Positions 18,482-29,700 of a stretch of 47,854 nt of DNA are shown here, in pieces (within the stretch, counting starts at the first letter, position 1; each line of letters starts with the position of its first letter). The stretch lies in assembly GCA_004009845.1 (NCBI GenBank), contig RMBW01000158.1, positions 1 through 47,854 on the forward strand, given 5' to 3'. The notes under the pieces were generated by a model. That model did not search any database. It saw nothing but the letters and a program-made list of their open reading frames with translations, and was not told where the DNA came from. Both the position numbers and the translations under genes were made by a program. The stretch comes from Davidsoniella eucalypti. Its lineage: Eukaryota > Ascomycota > Sordariomycetes > Microascales > Ceratocystidaceae.

Positions 18482-20269
18482 AACTCAATTAAGTCGTACT
18501 CCGACCCGTTATCCGCCGCCTTTGAGTCAACCTTGGCTACCGTGGTGGTGGTGTTGTCAGGGGGAGGCAGTACACGATCCATGGCCCGTTCATCGTATCT
18601 GGCGATTTCCTCACGCATCACTGTGCGTATGGCGTTGACCGACAGCTGGTTGTGCGAGGGTCCTGGCTTGGAGGAACGTTGTGGGCAACGACGTGCAATG
18701 TGGTCCTTAAGTCCGCAGATGAAGCATGCGTTTTCACGCATCAGCCGGTGTCGTTCCGACTCAGACAGTTTGGGTCTCTCTGAGCGGGCAGCGGGCTGGG
18801 GGCGGTTCTCCCGACGGGTCTGTTGGTCGGGCCGCTCTCTCCAGTTGCTCGACTTGGCGTGTTCTGGCTTGGGGGTGGACTCGATGGCGTGGCGCTTACC
18901 AGTGGGGCGGTCGAAGTGCTTCAAGAGGCTGTCGATGATAGTGTGGTATGAGTTGGACTCCCAAGCCCATCCGGTCCGTTCAATCAAATCGTTGCGCATG
19001 GCAGAACGTAGGATGTCAATCAACGTGGTGTCGTCGTGAATGCCGGCTTCCATGGCTAGCGTCTCGAAGCGGAGGTGGAAGGCTTTGAAGGGTTCCCGGT
19101 CTCCTTGGGCGGATTGGTAGAAAGCAATGCGCGCGTTGGTGAGTCGTTCGCGCGACCGGAACATATCATCAAGTTTTTCTAGCAGCAGATCGTAGGGTCT
19201 GGATCGTTGGCAGATAGAGTCAAAAAAGACGTTCAACTTGGCTTGCGTGTTCGCGCCTAAGCGGCCGTACAGGTAGACTGCCTTAGAGAGGTCACCGCCT
19301 AGGGCTGTTCCATCGATTAACATCTTGTTAGTTGCCAGTCTTCTCCAGATCTCGTAGTCAGAGTGCGAGCCGCTGAATTCGCTAAGTAGGGGCTGGACCT
19401 GACGGGGTAGGTTTTGGCTGGACAAGACGGGTAGTGGCTGAGGAGCAGGGGCAGGCGGTAGCGAAGGAGCGGTAGTATCATGACGCTCTTTGGCAAACAG
19501 CATTTGACCGAGTCGATTCATCATAGACTTCATTTCTACCATGTCAGTTTGCAGAGAGTCCAGACGGTCGGCTTCACGCGAGGGTTGGCGACCACGGTCA
19601 GATTCAGGGTAGGTATCGCGGGGTCTCATGCTTTCGGCCAGACGAGCCAGGTCAGAGGTATCGGAGGGGATGTCACTGGCGTCGTCTTTATCGTCTGCGG
19701 GTAGGGGGTTGCGAGAAGTGGTTACTCGACTCAGGGTGCGTGCATGGGTTGTCTCGGTCGCGATCAATTGTTCAGTGGTTTCCCTGGCCTTGGAGCGAGC
19801 TCTCGTGGGGGTGCGAGGCAGGCCCAAGAATGGTGATTTGAGAAGGGAAGGGCGGAGCGAGGTTCGAGCAACGCGTTCCTGACGCGTGCGGGCTTGGCCG
19901 ATGTGAACATGGCCGACAAAACCGCTGGTGAAAGATAGATGTCCTAGGTGGCTGTGGAAATGCTGACTGTGACTAAGGATGTCACGGGAGGCAGGGCAGA
20001 ATCCTAGGATGGCAGCGAGGCGCGCGCGTTCCTTGCGTTTAAAGAGCGCAAGGTAACACCAGCCGGGTCTACTCCAGGGTCGGTCCTCGGGTAGGCCCAT
20101 GGCCGACAGAGTATAGCCCTCAGGGGGTTCCAGGCTGGGGTCCAACAGATGGACGCGAGCCATGGCCAGCTTCTGCTTGGCTACTAGGTACAGTTCGTAG
20201 TAGCCGAAGAAGGCGCAGTATGTTAGGGGGGGCCATAATGGCCAGATACAGGAGGGCAAAGTCAGACAT
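18472..20269 (-). pseudogene. gag: gag of family A copy A3, frameshifted near the start
   Basis: Structural protein with one CX2CX4HX4C zinc knuckle (CFICGLKDHIARRC) near its C-terminus. The expected start is ATG 20269-20267 (MSDFALLYLAIMA), matching MSDLIFLFLVIMA of copy A1. A run of seven C (20228-20234 as G on the plus strand) appears to carry one extra base against copy A1 and breaks the frame after about 15 residues. From FFGYYELYL on, the frame is open to the stop at 18472. Confidence 0.87.
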
Positions 20270-20389
20270 AGTGACTTAGAAGCGCAAGTGGTGATCAAGC
20301 GGACGGGTAAGGGCAAGCCTGGTACGGGGGAGGCTTGGACAAGGTGAGGGGGCAAACAGAGACAGTGTTTGGACAGAGGGGGAAAGGCA

Positions 20390-20518
20390 AGCGGACGGCT
20401 TGGACAGGATAGAAGACAAGCGGACGGCTTGGACAGAATAGGTAGCAAGCGGACGGCTTGGACAGAAATAACACAGCGAGCAGATGCTCGGACAAAGGGG
20501 GCAAGCGGATGCTTGGAC
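20390..20518 (-). repeat. Tandem repeats in the leader of copy A3
   Basis: Several units of about 28-29 bp with the core caagcggacggcttggacag, equivalent to the array at 1861-1996 but diverged in unit borders. They lie between the primer site and gag. Confidence 0.8.
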
Positions 20519-20533
20519 ATAGATAAAGAAGTT

Positions 20534-20629
20534 ATCGGTCTCAAAATGAGACGATATACGAGGAGTTGCAATGAAAACTGGTCGTAAAAGAGTAGTTCGA
20601 TTGAGACCGATGAAGGAGAAAGGGAAACT
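20534..20629 (-). repeat. Partial 5' LTR and primer site of copy A3
   Basis: The primer site TTGAGACCGAT (20534-20544) precedes 83 bp of family A LTR (20547-20629), which includes the complementary ATCGGTCTCAA (20601-20611). The LTR is cut at gaaact by a family C LTR; the U3 part with its TATA element is gone. Confidence 0.88.
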
Positions 20630-20809
20630 TGTAAGGGTCTAAGGCCCTGGTTGGTTCGGCTAAGCTTGATCTAAGCCTAAGCAAAACGGTTATAAATAGG
20701 GACGTCTTCCCGCCGTTATTCCAACAGATAATAGTTCTTCTCTCCATCGGCCACAATCTAATCTCTCCTTTCTAAGATTGTTGGCCTCGTCCCTCCTTAG
20801 ATCGTCTCA
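20630..20809 (+). repeat. Family C LTR (plus), right edge of the element block
   Basis: 180-bp family C LTR with one extra base and a few changes (ctctcctttc for caccctttc). Its 3' end reads ATCGTCTCA as in family A rather than ATCCTCTCA. Flanking 5 bp (aaact, cacag) do not match. The right side is unrelated sequence, so this marks the end of the nested block. Confidence 0.88.
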
Positions 20810-21194
20810 CACAGCACTGACTGGTGTAACCCAGGAAGGAGGAAACGAGAAAAAAGAGGAGAAAATTGAGGAAAATCATGGTGGCAGACAAAATTGTGGG
20901 TTACACAACTAACTGCGAGAGACTCTTCACAGGCGAGAGCAAACAGTAAAAGCTTTTCTAAACGCTTAAACTTTACCGTGAACAACTCGCTACGACGCAA
21001 GAAACAAGTTCTGCAGTAACGAGAAGTCAACTGGCTTAAGAGAAAGAGTTTATTCCAAACTTTGTAGTAAGGTCTTGGGTGCGAGGAGAGTTTAACAGAA
21101 AGTTGTCTGAATCCGACAAAGTGAAAGCGGAGAGAGGACAAGACGAATCGTGTTGGACAGTCAACAATAAGAGAATCAGGTATCTTCTTTAAAG
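20810..21194. other. Unassigned stretch next to a Copia-like LTR
   Basis: About 385 bp without a supported gene. It may be leader sequence of the element whose LTR lies at 21195-21362, but no tRNA-type primer site was recognised. Confidence 0.4.
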
Positions 21195-21362
21195 TGTGAC
21201 GATCTACGACGAGAACGAGGCTTGCAGAAGTAGAAGAGATATTGTATTTGATGAAGTTAAAGAAGATAGAGAGGGAAGAAAAGAACTAGACAAGAATAAG
21301 GAGGGGAGACGGCCTCCTTATATAGACAAAAGTAACGGCTGTGGTAGATACCACAGCCAACA
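21195..21362 (-). repeat. Copia-like LTR remnant
   Basis: On the minus strand this reads TGTTGGCTGTGG...GATCGTCACA, 168 bp with TG/CA ends, a hairpin GGCTGTGG-loop-CCACAGCC at its start (21337-21358) and a TATA element (TATATAAGG). Related sequences occur at 22716-22830 (minus) and 43630-43732 (plus). The flanking 5 bp do not match. Assignment to Copia rests on LTR style only; no coding sequence is present. Confidence 0.6.
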
Positions 21363-21372
21363 AGATTGGGTC

Positions 21373-22280
21373 CTAGATCCTTTCACTGTCATGAACAACG
21401 GCCAAGTTAGACCTGCCCCAACTTTGGCATGTAGCAGAACGTATACTAAGCGTAATATCTGCTGTACTCCTTCCCAGATACAAGGTGCCGTACAATGCAG
21501 ATTGCAGATATAGCTGGACAGTCAAGCGTTTCAGCTCCACTCCGGCTCTCACGATATCATCCTCCGCATCCTCGCAGATAGTCTCGTTAAGCATCACCTC
21601 TAGTCGATTTCGTTCTTGGAAAAGCTCCTCTTCGCTTTGTATATCTGCAGAGTTGGTCTCTCCGCTTCGGTACAGCTTCCAACTTAACTCGGCAATGGAA
21701 CTGATGATGCTGATTAGTCTTAGTGAGCATCCCATCCACACATCCATGCGGTCTTCTTGCGTAGCCCAAAAGTCATTGCCAAATATAGGTTGTTCGCCAC
21801 AAGCTGTGCGGCCCATCACATCACAAAAGGCAAAGTACCTTTCGACAAATCGAGTCACGCTCGATCTTGAAGTATGCATAGATGCAAGAGAGGAGGGATC
21901 GGCTATGTAGTGTCTCCGTAGTCTTGCAAGATCCCGAGCTCCACGGAGATGCACCACCCACTGAGAGCCAGTGTCACGGTGACTTCGAGTTGACATAGCA
22001 GCATAGTCAGCGCTAGAGACTTTGTGTCTTGGGCAAGGTCCTGTGCTGGGTTTTGGCACAGCGACAGACGTAGAGACCGAGTAGCTTGGATGGCATAGTG
22101 CAACGCAATATTGCGGTATTGGGGCTCGAATCTTGAGCGATGTGATGCTGCAAGTCCAAACATGGCGTGCAGAATGGCCGGAGAGACACATGATACAGCC
22201 ATAAGAAGGACGCGACGTGTAGGATTGATACGGTATTGTCAGTGGACAGACCCGGTGTAGAAAATTGGTGCCAGAAAACG
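21373..22280 (-). pseudogene. Fungal transcription-factor domain relic (Fungal_trans_2 type)
   Basis: Two or three minus-strand frames together resemble the C-terminal regulatory domain of Zn2Cys6 transcription factors. One has HAMFGLAASHRSRF...YAIQATRSLR and SLALTMLLCQLEV; the next has WVVHLRGARDLARL, RFVERYFAFCDVMGRTA and VWMGCSLRLISIISSIAELSW. The frame breaks near 21985-21995, in the middle of the conserved LxxLEVTxxxxWxxHLRGA stretch, and probably again near 22230. No zinc cluster was found. This is a decayed gene, not a two-exon gene, as no splice signals sit at the breaks. Confidence 0.7.
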
Positions 22281-22715
22281 GAGTCGAAAAGGAGCTCTTG
22301 GATAAATCTGTAGACTATAAATAACATCATCATCATCATCTCCAAAACTGAAAACAAGATAAATAACGTTGCTCTTTGAATACTTAATACTATGAATTAT
22401 TGATACATAAAATTATCCTTGACCAAGTCATCCGTCTTATCTTCTATCAATCTCATTTGCTGAGTGTTTATTGTGATAGTACTTGAAATATTTGCTGTTA
22501 ACATTTTCTACATTTTGCCCTACCTGACTAATACAAATTATTGTAGATTACCATTAGTGCTTCATTAGTACGTAGACCTGCCCTTGTGGTGTACTTGCAC
22601 TTATAATCGCCTTTGCTAGTGCGTTTGGTCCAGTAAATTTATTCAAGTAGTTTTTGAGTCCAAATATTGGTAGTACTGCTCCGGTTCTTTTAATAAGCAC
22701 AGTTCAGAAATTACG

Positions 22716-22830
22716 TGTGACGATCTACGACGAGAACGAGGCTTGCAAAGGTAGAAGTATCAAAGTATATTAAAGGAAGCAGGAGAAGATAGAGAGGAAA
22801 AGGAAAGAACTACACAAGAATAAGGAGGGA
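22716..22830 (-). repeat. Partial Copia-like LTR
   Basis: The first about 115 bp match 21195-21310 (gtgacgatctacgacgagaa...), including the gataaggaggg region, and then the similarity ends. The U3 part with hairpin and TATA is absent. Confidence 0.6.
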
Positions 22831-25800
22831 AACGGAAGGATACAGCTCGAATGATTCCCATTTTAGTTGATGATTATGATTCCACTTCAACTCGTCCCCA
22901 TCTCCACATTGTGAACCAGGTAATCATGACAACTCTATTTTTCTGCAATTTAATTTATCTATTGTCTGAACCAATGTAATAACATGTAGTTTCTAGAATC
23001 TATGTGAGTGAAAATGGCTCGATCTATGGTGGATAGATCTCGAACTCCATGCATAGAACATGCTTCAGATGTAGCTGATAACTTGTATTGGAAGCTAGAA
23101 ATTATAGATACAGTATGGCTAGTGCATCGTAGTTCTTCTTGATGTACTCGGTATGTTTGGCGGTTCTCATAGCACTAGTAAAGCTGCCATTAATTCGGCA
23201 ACCGTTCTGCATGTTGTTGAAACTCTCTAGAATCTTGTTGTGGATTATGCACAATTGTAACAAACATTCCCTTTAGGCAAGACCCCAATGTCCATTGTTG
23301 CAAGTTATATCTTTGTGGACTCGGTAGAAATTCACACTAGAAGCGAATTCGGGGTGATCATGAAGATCTTGAGTACCATATCTAGATATAAGATGAACAT
23401 CTTCAGAGGCACTGAGAATTCTCCTCCGCAGTCAACTGGACTAGACACTAGAACTACCCTTTCATCGCCTATATCATCTCACAGTATTATTCTGCATGTC
23501 CAAATATATATTGTCACTGCATCAATTCCTGTTATATATCAATATTTGAAGTTGACCAACTAACTTAACGAATTTTTCATGATCGAAAATAGAAGGAACC
23601 CTTCTTCAAGTAGATTTCGAGGAGACGACCCTTAAAACCATATGTTGAGATATATATATATATGCCTAGAGAGGCCTTCAGGACTTGCCGAACCTCAGGA
23701 CATTCTTGTCGGAATCCACAATGCCAGAAACGAAAGTACAAAGATGAAACTAGTCCGGCTAGTCACTGTCTGCTTGGAGCTGTGGCCATTATTACTTGGG
23801 CCTTCTCGAGAAGTGGTGTGTCAAGATTGTGTTCGATAGATGAATTCCGGATCATTTATGTAGTCCTACTAGAATCCTGTATAGCAGGCTTGGTAACAAC
23901 TTTTTCTTAACTACCGCTTCACGCCTACTGTACAATTCTAGAGATGGTGAGTAATATATGTGCTAAACTTGGAACATAGGCAGCTTCTCAAGGCTAAGCA
24001 TGACTTAGACGTAGGTCTTGATTACTAGTTCTCTATAATCTTCAACTTCTAGTTTTTGTTTTTTTGCCAAAGCCCTGATACCCTCAGTAATAGCTAATGA
24101 GATAAGGCTTGAGATAATTTTTGGTGTTCAGGGGACATGTAATGAGATGCCAGAGTCAATAAAACAGACCTTATTCGTAGGAAACGATATCGCCATGAAA
24201 TGTGAACCTTTACCTATACATTGAAATCTTTATCTCATATTTCAACTCATACCACATCCCCTTCACCATATTTCCAGGAGCTATTTTTGTAGCATTACTA
24301 CAAACAGATACAGCTTTACGCAATGAAGTCTTGTTTTTCCAAGCTATAATTGTAGTTGCATTGTTAAACAACCTTCAAGTTATTAGTAAAATCTAGCAAC
24401 TTCATTTCCATTACATGCTCATTTATATCTACACGAAAGTCCAGATTTATGTTACAACCAATCTATAAACTTGAATCTACCCTCCTTTCTGGCACCAATT
24501 TTCTATGTTCCTAGTATCCGGGACTGCTCAGACTAGTCTGGCATCCATCCCTTTTACAGTAGCAACACCTGCGTCTCCTTTTAAAGCAAAAAACAAAAAG
24601 AAAAGAAATACTAATATGAATACTAATAAACAAAGGAAAAAGAAGAGAGATTTCCATGATCCTCAACCCCTGCTATTTCTGTAGTGGGTGCCTGTTTTTG
24701 CCAGTGTTCTTCTACCTTTCATGGTCATGAGTAGTTTTTTGGTGAATACTCTGCCCCAAGGTTTCAGCCTTTGTAACAAGTCTAAATGTGGGTCCTTTCC
24801 TTGTCTTTGCCACACCTGTGGCATTCCATTGTGGCGTTCTCGTGGCCAAACCTCTCATGATATTCTTTGAAGTCACCATACTATGATTTTAAGAGTCTCT
24901 TACTTTTCTACAAACAACATCTATTCTGTAATAACCCTATCGAATGATAATCTTTTCAATTTCATTTTCCAAACACAACCTACTATTACATCACAATCAA
25001 TCAATCTATATTTCTTACAATGTCTATAACCCGATTATCTTTCTCTTCGTCTTGGCTGTCCCACATGTTCGCCGCAGATCAAATCCAGGTTGCATCCTTG
25101 TTCAATTCCGTGGGTTAACTCACTTGCAGGTTTTTGGCAGGCTTTTGAAGTCCGGCCATATCCCAAGTAATTTACAGCTAGAGTTGCCCTGCAGTATAGA
25201 ATATAGCACTCGTTATTTCTATGACGCCATAGGTGCATATGATTGCGAGAACAGCGACAAATATTTGGTTGTAGTTTTCCCTTGTCCTTGATATTATTTG
25301 ATGCAAGATTTTACCAAAGACACAAGGATTCATAGGATGAATTGAACTTGTCTTCCTTTTCTCGTCCCTTTCTCTCACCCCAGATTTTGGTAAAACAAAC
25401 TTCAAGGCAAACGAACTTCTTCCATCTTGTATACTATTAATACTCTTCACCTGTATTATACATTAGCTGTATTGTTTTATTTCGCCTTGTACTATTGTTA
25501 CGTATGTGATGTTGTTAATATGAATCATCATGAATTTACAATTCATTGGCTATTTCATTCCGTTAAAGCCATTCATGCTTAATAGTGATAGTGTAGCGAA
25601 CATATACTTAATCATGTATTCATTCACCCACTTAGCCCTGTGTATATTTCTTATTGTGTTTTTACTTGAATCTTCATCTACTATGCCATGAACCTAAAAC
25701 CAAATATATATATCATCACTTATGCTAAAGCTATTCCTTGATTCATCAACTCCACCAGCTTCACTAATATACCCTTTGTCATTGTATCTCTAACAGCCAC

Positions 25801-26004
25801 TAGCTTTCTCAGCACTTGAATATATACTGAACATACTAATTATTCCATGTAAATGACATCGTGAATCTCGATGACAGTGATACAATTGGAATATCTTTAC
25901 ATTCAGTTGAAATCTACCAGCACTAATGAGTTTACCTCTTGACTTATGATAATAATATAGCCTTTATTCACTGAAATATTAACAACTTGTAGTACAAACA
26001 CAGA
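22831..26004. other. AT-rich gene-poor stretch
   Basis: About 3.2 kb of AT-rich sequence with short AT repeats (for example near 23650-23661) and no frame that I can support as a gene. Short frames such as 23662-23910 show no recognised motif and no conserved intron structure. Likely intergenic or old, decayed sequence. Confidence 0.55.
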
Positions 26005-26161
26005 TTTGGCAACCCTTATAGCAGCTGATATGCCGTCACATGATGAGTCACGTGAGATGGATAATGACACCAAGGACAGGTTTCTGCCTATGGCTTGGGG
26101 TTGCATTCTAGTCATAATCATATTGCAAGACTCTCTCCAGCATATCTCATTCATCGCTTCA
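26005..26161. repeat. Dispersed repeat E, copy 1
   Basis: About 150 bp, from tttggcaaccc to catatctcattc, match 29559-29700 in the same orientation. Many of the differences are C/T or G/A transitions. No coding role is evident. Confidence 0.7.
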
Positions 26162-26884
26162 ATAGAAGTATATATCATACATAAATAGGGCTTTATTTAT
26201 TAACATAGTTTACGGGTTGTTGCATTTGATGCATCAGCTAGCCTAGCAGAACTTGGGCTAATTTGTGTGATACCGGCGATACTTTTCTCATGTTCTTTTG
26301 AGTAATTGCGCGTCTTTTTTTTCTTTCTTTTACTACGTCTATTCTATTTTAGTTGCTTGTATCTATCTGCGGATGGAAGCTGCCCATTTGGGAGCTGGCT
26401 ATACAGAATAAATATTCAGCCTGCAGTTTTGTCTTCCCAAACACCAAAATTCTTACTATTTTGTTTCCAATGTGATTCTAACGGAATCCAGCATCGCCGT
26501 TTTATTTTTCATTTCTATCGTACTATTTTCCACGAAGAATACCAAAGCACACTTTGGGCTGCAGAATCTACTTAGTAATGAGAGTTCAAAGTAATGGCTC
26601 TTCATTGCCGCCATCAATGTCTTTGTAAATGTCCGCCAGCAGGCTGATTTACAACGGGATGTTACTTTAGAAGCACAAAATGCCATTTACGAGCAAGATA
26701 TCAAGCGCGACGAGGAGCGCATTGAGAATTTGAAGTTGAAAGTTGTTAAGACTTGAGAGAACCAAAAGGCACTTTCGGCAGAACACGACAAAAAGAGTGG
26801 CAATCCTTTGTTTAGTGTACAGGTGGCCGGTTCACAAAAGTCAAGAAGAGCGAGTCCGAGATGCTACCGGCCGTTGACACGGAG
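26162..26884. other. Gap with a weak coiled-coil relic
   Basis: No gene can be supported. A short plus-strand frame near 26670-26755 (NAIYEQDIKRDEERIENLKLK) ends in a stop and has the charged coiled-coil character of the N-terminus of the protein at 40943. It may be a remnant of the same family, but the match is too short to be sure. Confidence 0.35.
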
Positions 26885-26941
26885 GGTCCCGGTCGGCTTT
26901 CGGCGGTTCCTTTATAATGTCTTCTAAGCCCCAAATTCTCA
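26885..26941 (-). repeat. Dispersed repeat F, copy 1
   Basis: About 56 bp match 34709-34769 with three or four differences. On the minus strand the reading frame is conserved (RIWGLEDIIKEPPKADRDP here, RIWGLEGIIKELPKADLDP there), so it looks like a fragment of a protein-coding family. Copy 1 is joined on its right to a 15-nt piece identical to the 5' end of 5S rRNA. Confidence 0.65.
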
Positions 26942-26956
26942 ACATACGACCACAGC
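26942..26956 (+). pseudogene. 5S rRNA 5'-end fragment
   Basis: acatacgaccacagc is identical to nucleotides 1-15 of the 5S rRNA gene at 44263-44381; the similarity ends there. It begins exactly where repeat F copies 1 and 2 diverge, so it marks a junction. Confidence 0.55.
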
Positions 26957-27243
26957 ACACTAATGTTGCTGTGACAATCTTAATATAGTTATACCATACT
27001 AAGTATTGTACATCTCGAATTGGTATATGCAAGGGATGGCATGTGTAAATAACTGATTGATTGATTGAAACAAAACAAAACAATAACAGAAAAGGAACCA
27101 AAGCAAAACCCAACATTCCAAAACTCCATCCAAACATCGTGAAATCGACCCAATCCCGGTTAGATACCCAGCCCAGTCTATGCCTCCAGCTCATGCCTGC
27201 TCACCTGTGTCTCACCAACTTCACCACCTCATCAACTCAGCAC

Positions 27244-28312
27244 TCAAGCGACGAAAGCTCTCCGCCCGTCCAAGTCTATCTCGCCTCGTATGGCGAAGTC
27301 GGACATTCGATGCAGCATCACTTTGATCTGCTCATCGATGCCCTCCATCTTGTCGCCAAACGCAGGCTCGACGAAGATCCGGACATTCACGAACTTTCCG
27401 TTGCTCTCGTATGACGGGTTGTGCGCCACATCAACCGTGATGACACGATGCGTGAGGTTGCTTCGGAGCCACCAAGGTCCGTCACCAATTTCCTTTACGG
27501 GGTGATCCTCCGGGTAGGAATTTTTGCCGCGGAAAATGGGGGATGCCTTGGATATGACAACAGAGAAGTTGCCAGCCGACAGGTCGGGCATTGCTGAAAC
27601 CGGCAAGATATTGCTAGGCTTAAAGGCGCTCACGTATCTCGCCGCTGAGGCGTGTTCAACAACGCGATCATGGGAGGGCATGAACTCGCAGGCGTTGGAC
27701 AACCCGCAGGCGTTGGACAACCCAAAATCCTCGTGTTGAGAGCAGACTGGTATGCAGTACAGTCCGCCCTCTTGATAGCTGCTGTGTTTGCTATCTTGGA
27801 CGGGCTGATAGGATAGCCCGCCCTGAGGATCTTGGTAGCAGCACATACTGTTTTGGGCGTAATAGTAGTACCACTCCTGAGCTAGTCTGAAGGCTGCTAG
27901 CTCGGTCTCTCTGATGGCGCGGATCAATCCACCCTCAGGTATGACAGCCTCCAGAAGTGGGGTAGCTGGCGTGGAGTCGGAGTAGTCGGAAACTCCGCTG
28001 TCGACGTCTAGATCCGGCTCTTCAGACACTAGCTCGGATTGCCCTTCGCTCTGGGCAGTTCCATCCTCGATGTCACCAGACACCTCAAGGATTACAGCGA
28101 CGCTGCGGGGGGCAAGGAAGACTGTAGAAGCGGCCCAGATGGCCTGATCCTGTTTTGCAAGATCTAAGGTGTTCTGGGCCCAGCTGGTTTGGGCCTCGTC
28201 GTAATTGACCTCATCGAGGTGGCCAAGTCCGGGAAACTGCCAGAGACTCGTAGGCGCCAACACCGAGGACGGTGTTGACACTGGTGCGGATCTGAGCCTC
28301 GGTGTCGTTCAT
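27244..28312 (-). CDS. Unrecognised protein, frame broken near the N-terminus
   Basis: A frame of about 340 codons on the minus strand ends at 27244. It has no ATG for roughly its first half, but a good ATG (28312, MNDTEAQIRTSVNTVLGVGAYESLA) lies just upstream in another frame. The two join if one base is skipped near 28235-28243. Only a 28-nt intron could explain the join otherwise, which is too short. The protein has an acidic middle region (DIEDGTAQSEGQSELVSEEPDLDVDSG), a tandem GLSNAC duplication and a C-terminal part with WWLRSNLTHRVITVDVAHN. I do not recognise the family. It may be a recent pseudogene or contain a sequence error. Confidence 0.5.
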
Positions 28313-29558
28313 TTTGAAATCGGCTTCCATGATGTTAGATTCACAGATATAGAGCCAGAAGAATGGGAGATACATACTAGATCAAATTTCAAAGTGAATT
28401 GTAAAAAGATGGTGTTGTTTGGAGGTAGCACGTTGACAAACTACAAGATGATTAATCTTGTAAGAGAAAATGGGAAGAAGAAGGTATAATTCTAATCAAT
28501 AAAAGCTGGTTATATCAAGAATGGACTGTAAGTCAATGAATCGATGGTGATGAAAGATGGAAAGAAAAAACCCACCAAAACAGGACTGTGACGCCTTTTT
28601 ATAGACTGCTGTGGCCAATTTTGAAAGGAAAGTCCTTTAAATGACGTCCAATCGGCCTAGTAGCCAAATCAGACCATTTTAACGATGGCCTTCTCATTAA
28701 AGAAAAATACATGATAGCTAAAGTCCTAATTTTATTGAAGTCCTAAAAGTCTATATAAGGTTAGACCTCTGGACATGACGAAAGCGAGGCTCTGATACGG
28801 TTAGTATACACGACAACTATCACGATCGTACTTGTATTTCCGGGCAATTGATGATTTATATCCTAAGCAAGAAAATGATGATGGTCAGAGATAGTAAAGT
28901 GATACTATAATCAGATTGATTTTACATGTTTCTGAGATCATGGGCTATACTATGAGATGTTTACAACATCAACAACAACAGAAATATAAACAAACCATTT
29001 GTATACCACATGTACATATATCAGTTAACCGCTAATCTACTTAACGGTAGTTCTCACTAACACTTCCCACTAGTTAAGCCTTGCTTTTGCCGCATTCTGT
29101 TGCTTAACTATATTTGTCCTACGAGAGTAAGCAGAAACATAGCTAGTATAAAGAAGTGTGGCTCACCATGACCTTGATTGCTACTTCGTCGACTTGCTAT
29201 ATTATAGCTAATGTAACTGGACTATATTAAATGACAATGTCACCAGTCTACAACTCACTTAGGTGATGAGCAGTGCAGCACTACATAGTGAAAAGGGTTT
29301 ACTTTGACGTTTTCTAAGGTAAAGGGCTCGTCATAATATAAAGGATAAAAGTTTATACCTCCGATAAAACTCGTGACCTGCCAAAACAGCCGGGCACTAG
29401 AATATTTCATAGTTACAGCATCACGACTTGTTAAATTGGAGGTTCAAAAAACAGTTTTTGAGAGAAAGACGTTATAAGTAGTCTCGACTTTAGACTTGGA
29501 CTAAAAGTCTTGGCATTTTACACAAGAAATTTTGACAACCCTTATAATCATCATCTAC
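28313..29558. other. AT-rich intergenic stretch
   Basis: No gene, RNA or element was supported here. It contains the likely promoter side of the minus-strand frame at 27244-28312. Confidence 0.5.
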
Positions 29559-29700
29559 TTTGGCAACCCTCATAGCAGCCGACACGCAGTCACATGACGA
29601 GTCATGTGAGATGGATAATGACACCAATGTTGCTGCCTATGGCTTGGGGTTGCATTGTAGTCATAATCATATTGCAAGACTCTCATATCTCATTCCTTCA
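29559..29700. repeat. Dispersed repeat E, copy 2
   Basis: Direct-orientation partner of 26005-26161; the block around cacatgacgagtcatgtgagatgg is best conserved. It ends with the same catatctcatt segment after a short deletion. Confidence 0.7.

Larger units (their letters stand above)
15463..20629 (-). mobile_element. Family A chromovirus copy A3, both ends damaged
   Basis: This minus-strand family A element keeps part of its 5' LTR (20547-20629), the primer site, leader repeats, gag and most of pol. The C-terminal part of pol with the chromodomain, the polypurine tract and the 3' LTR are lost at 15463. Family C LTRs in opposite orientations lie immediately outside both ends. It is the best template here for the family A protein sequence. 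Confidence 0.92.

Noticed and set aside
22327..22341. (CAT)n or TTG/AAC microsatellites as CRISPR-like arrays
   Set aside because: Simple short tandem repeats without spacers, in a eukaryotic genome. No CRISPR array is present.
23642..25300. Short frames in the AT-rich region as genes
   Set aside because: None shows a domain, signal peptide or credible exon structure, and lengths are as expected by chance.
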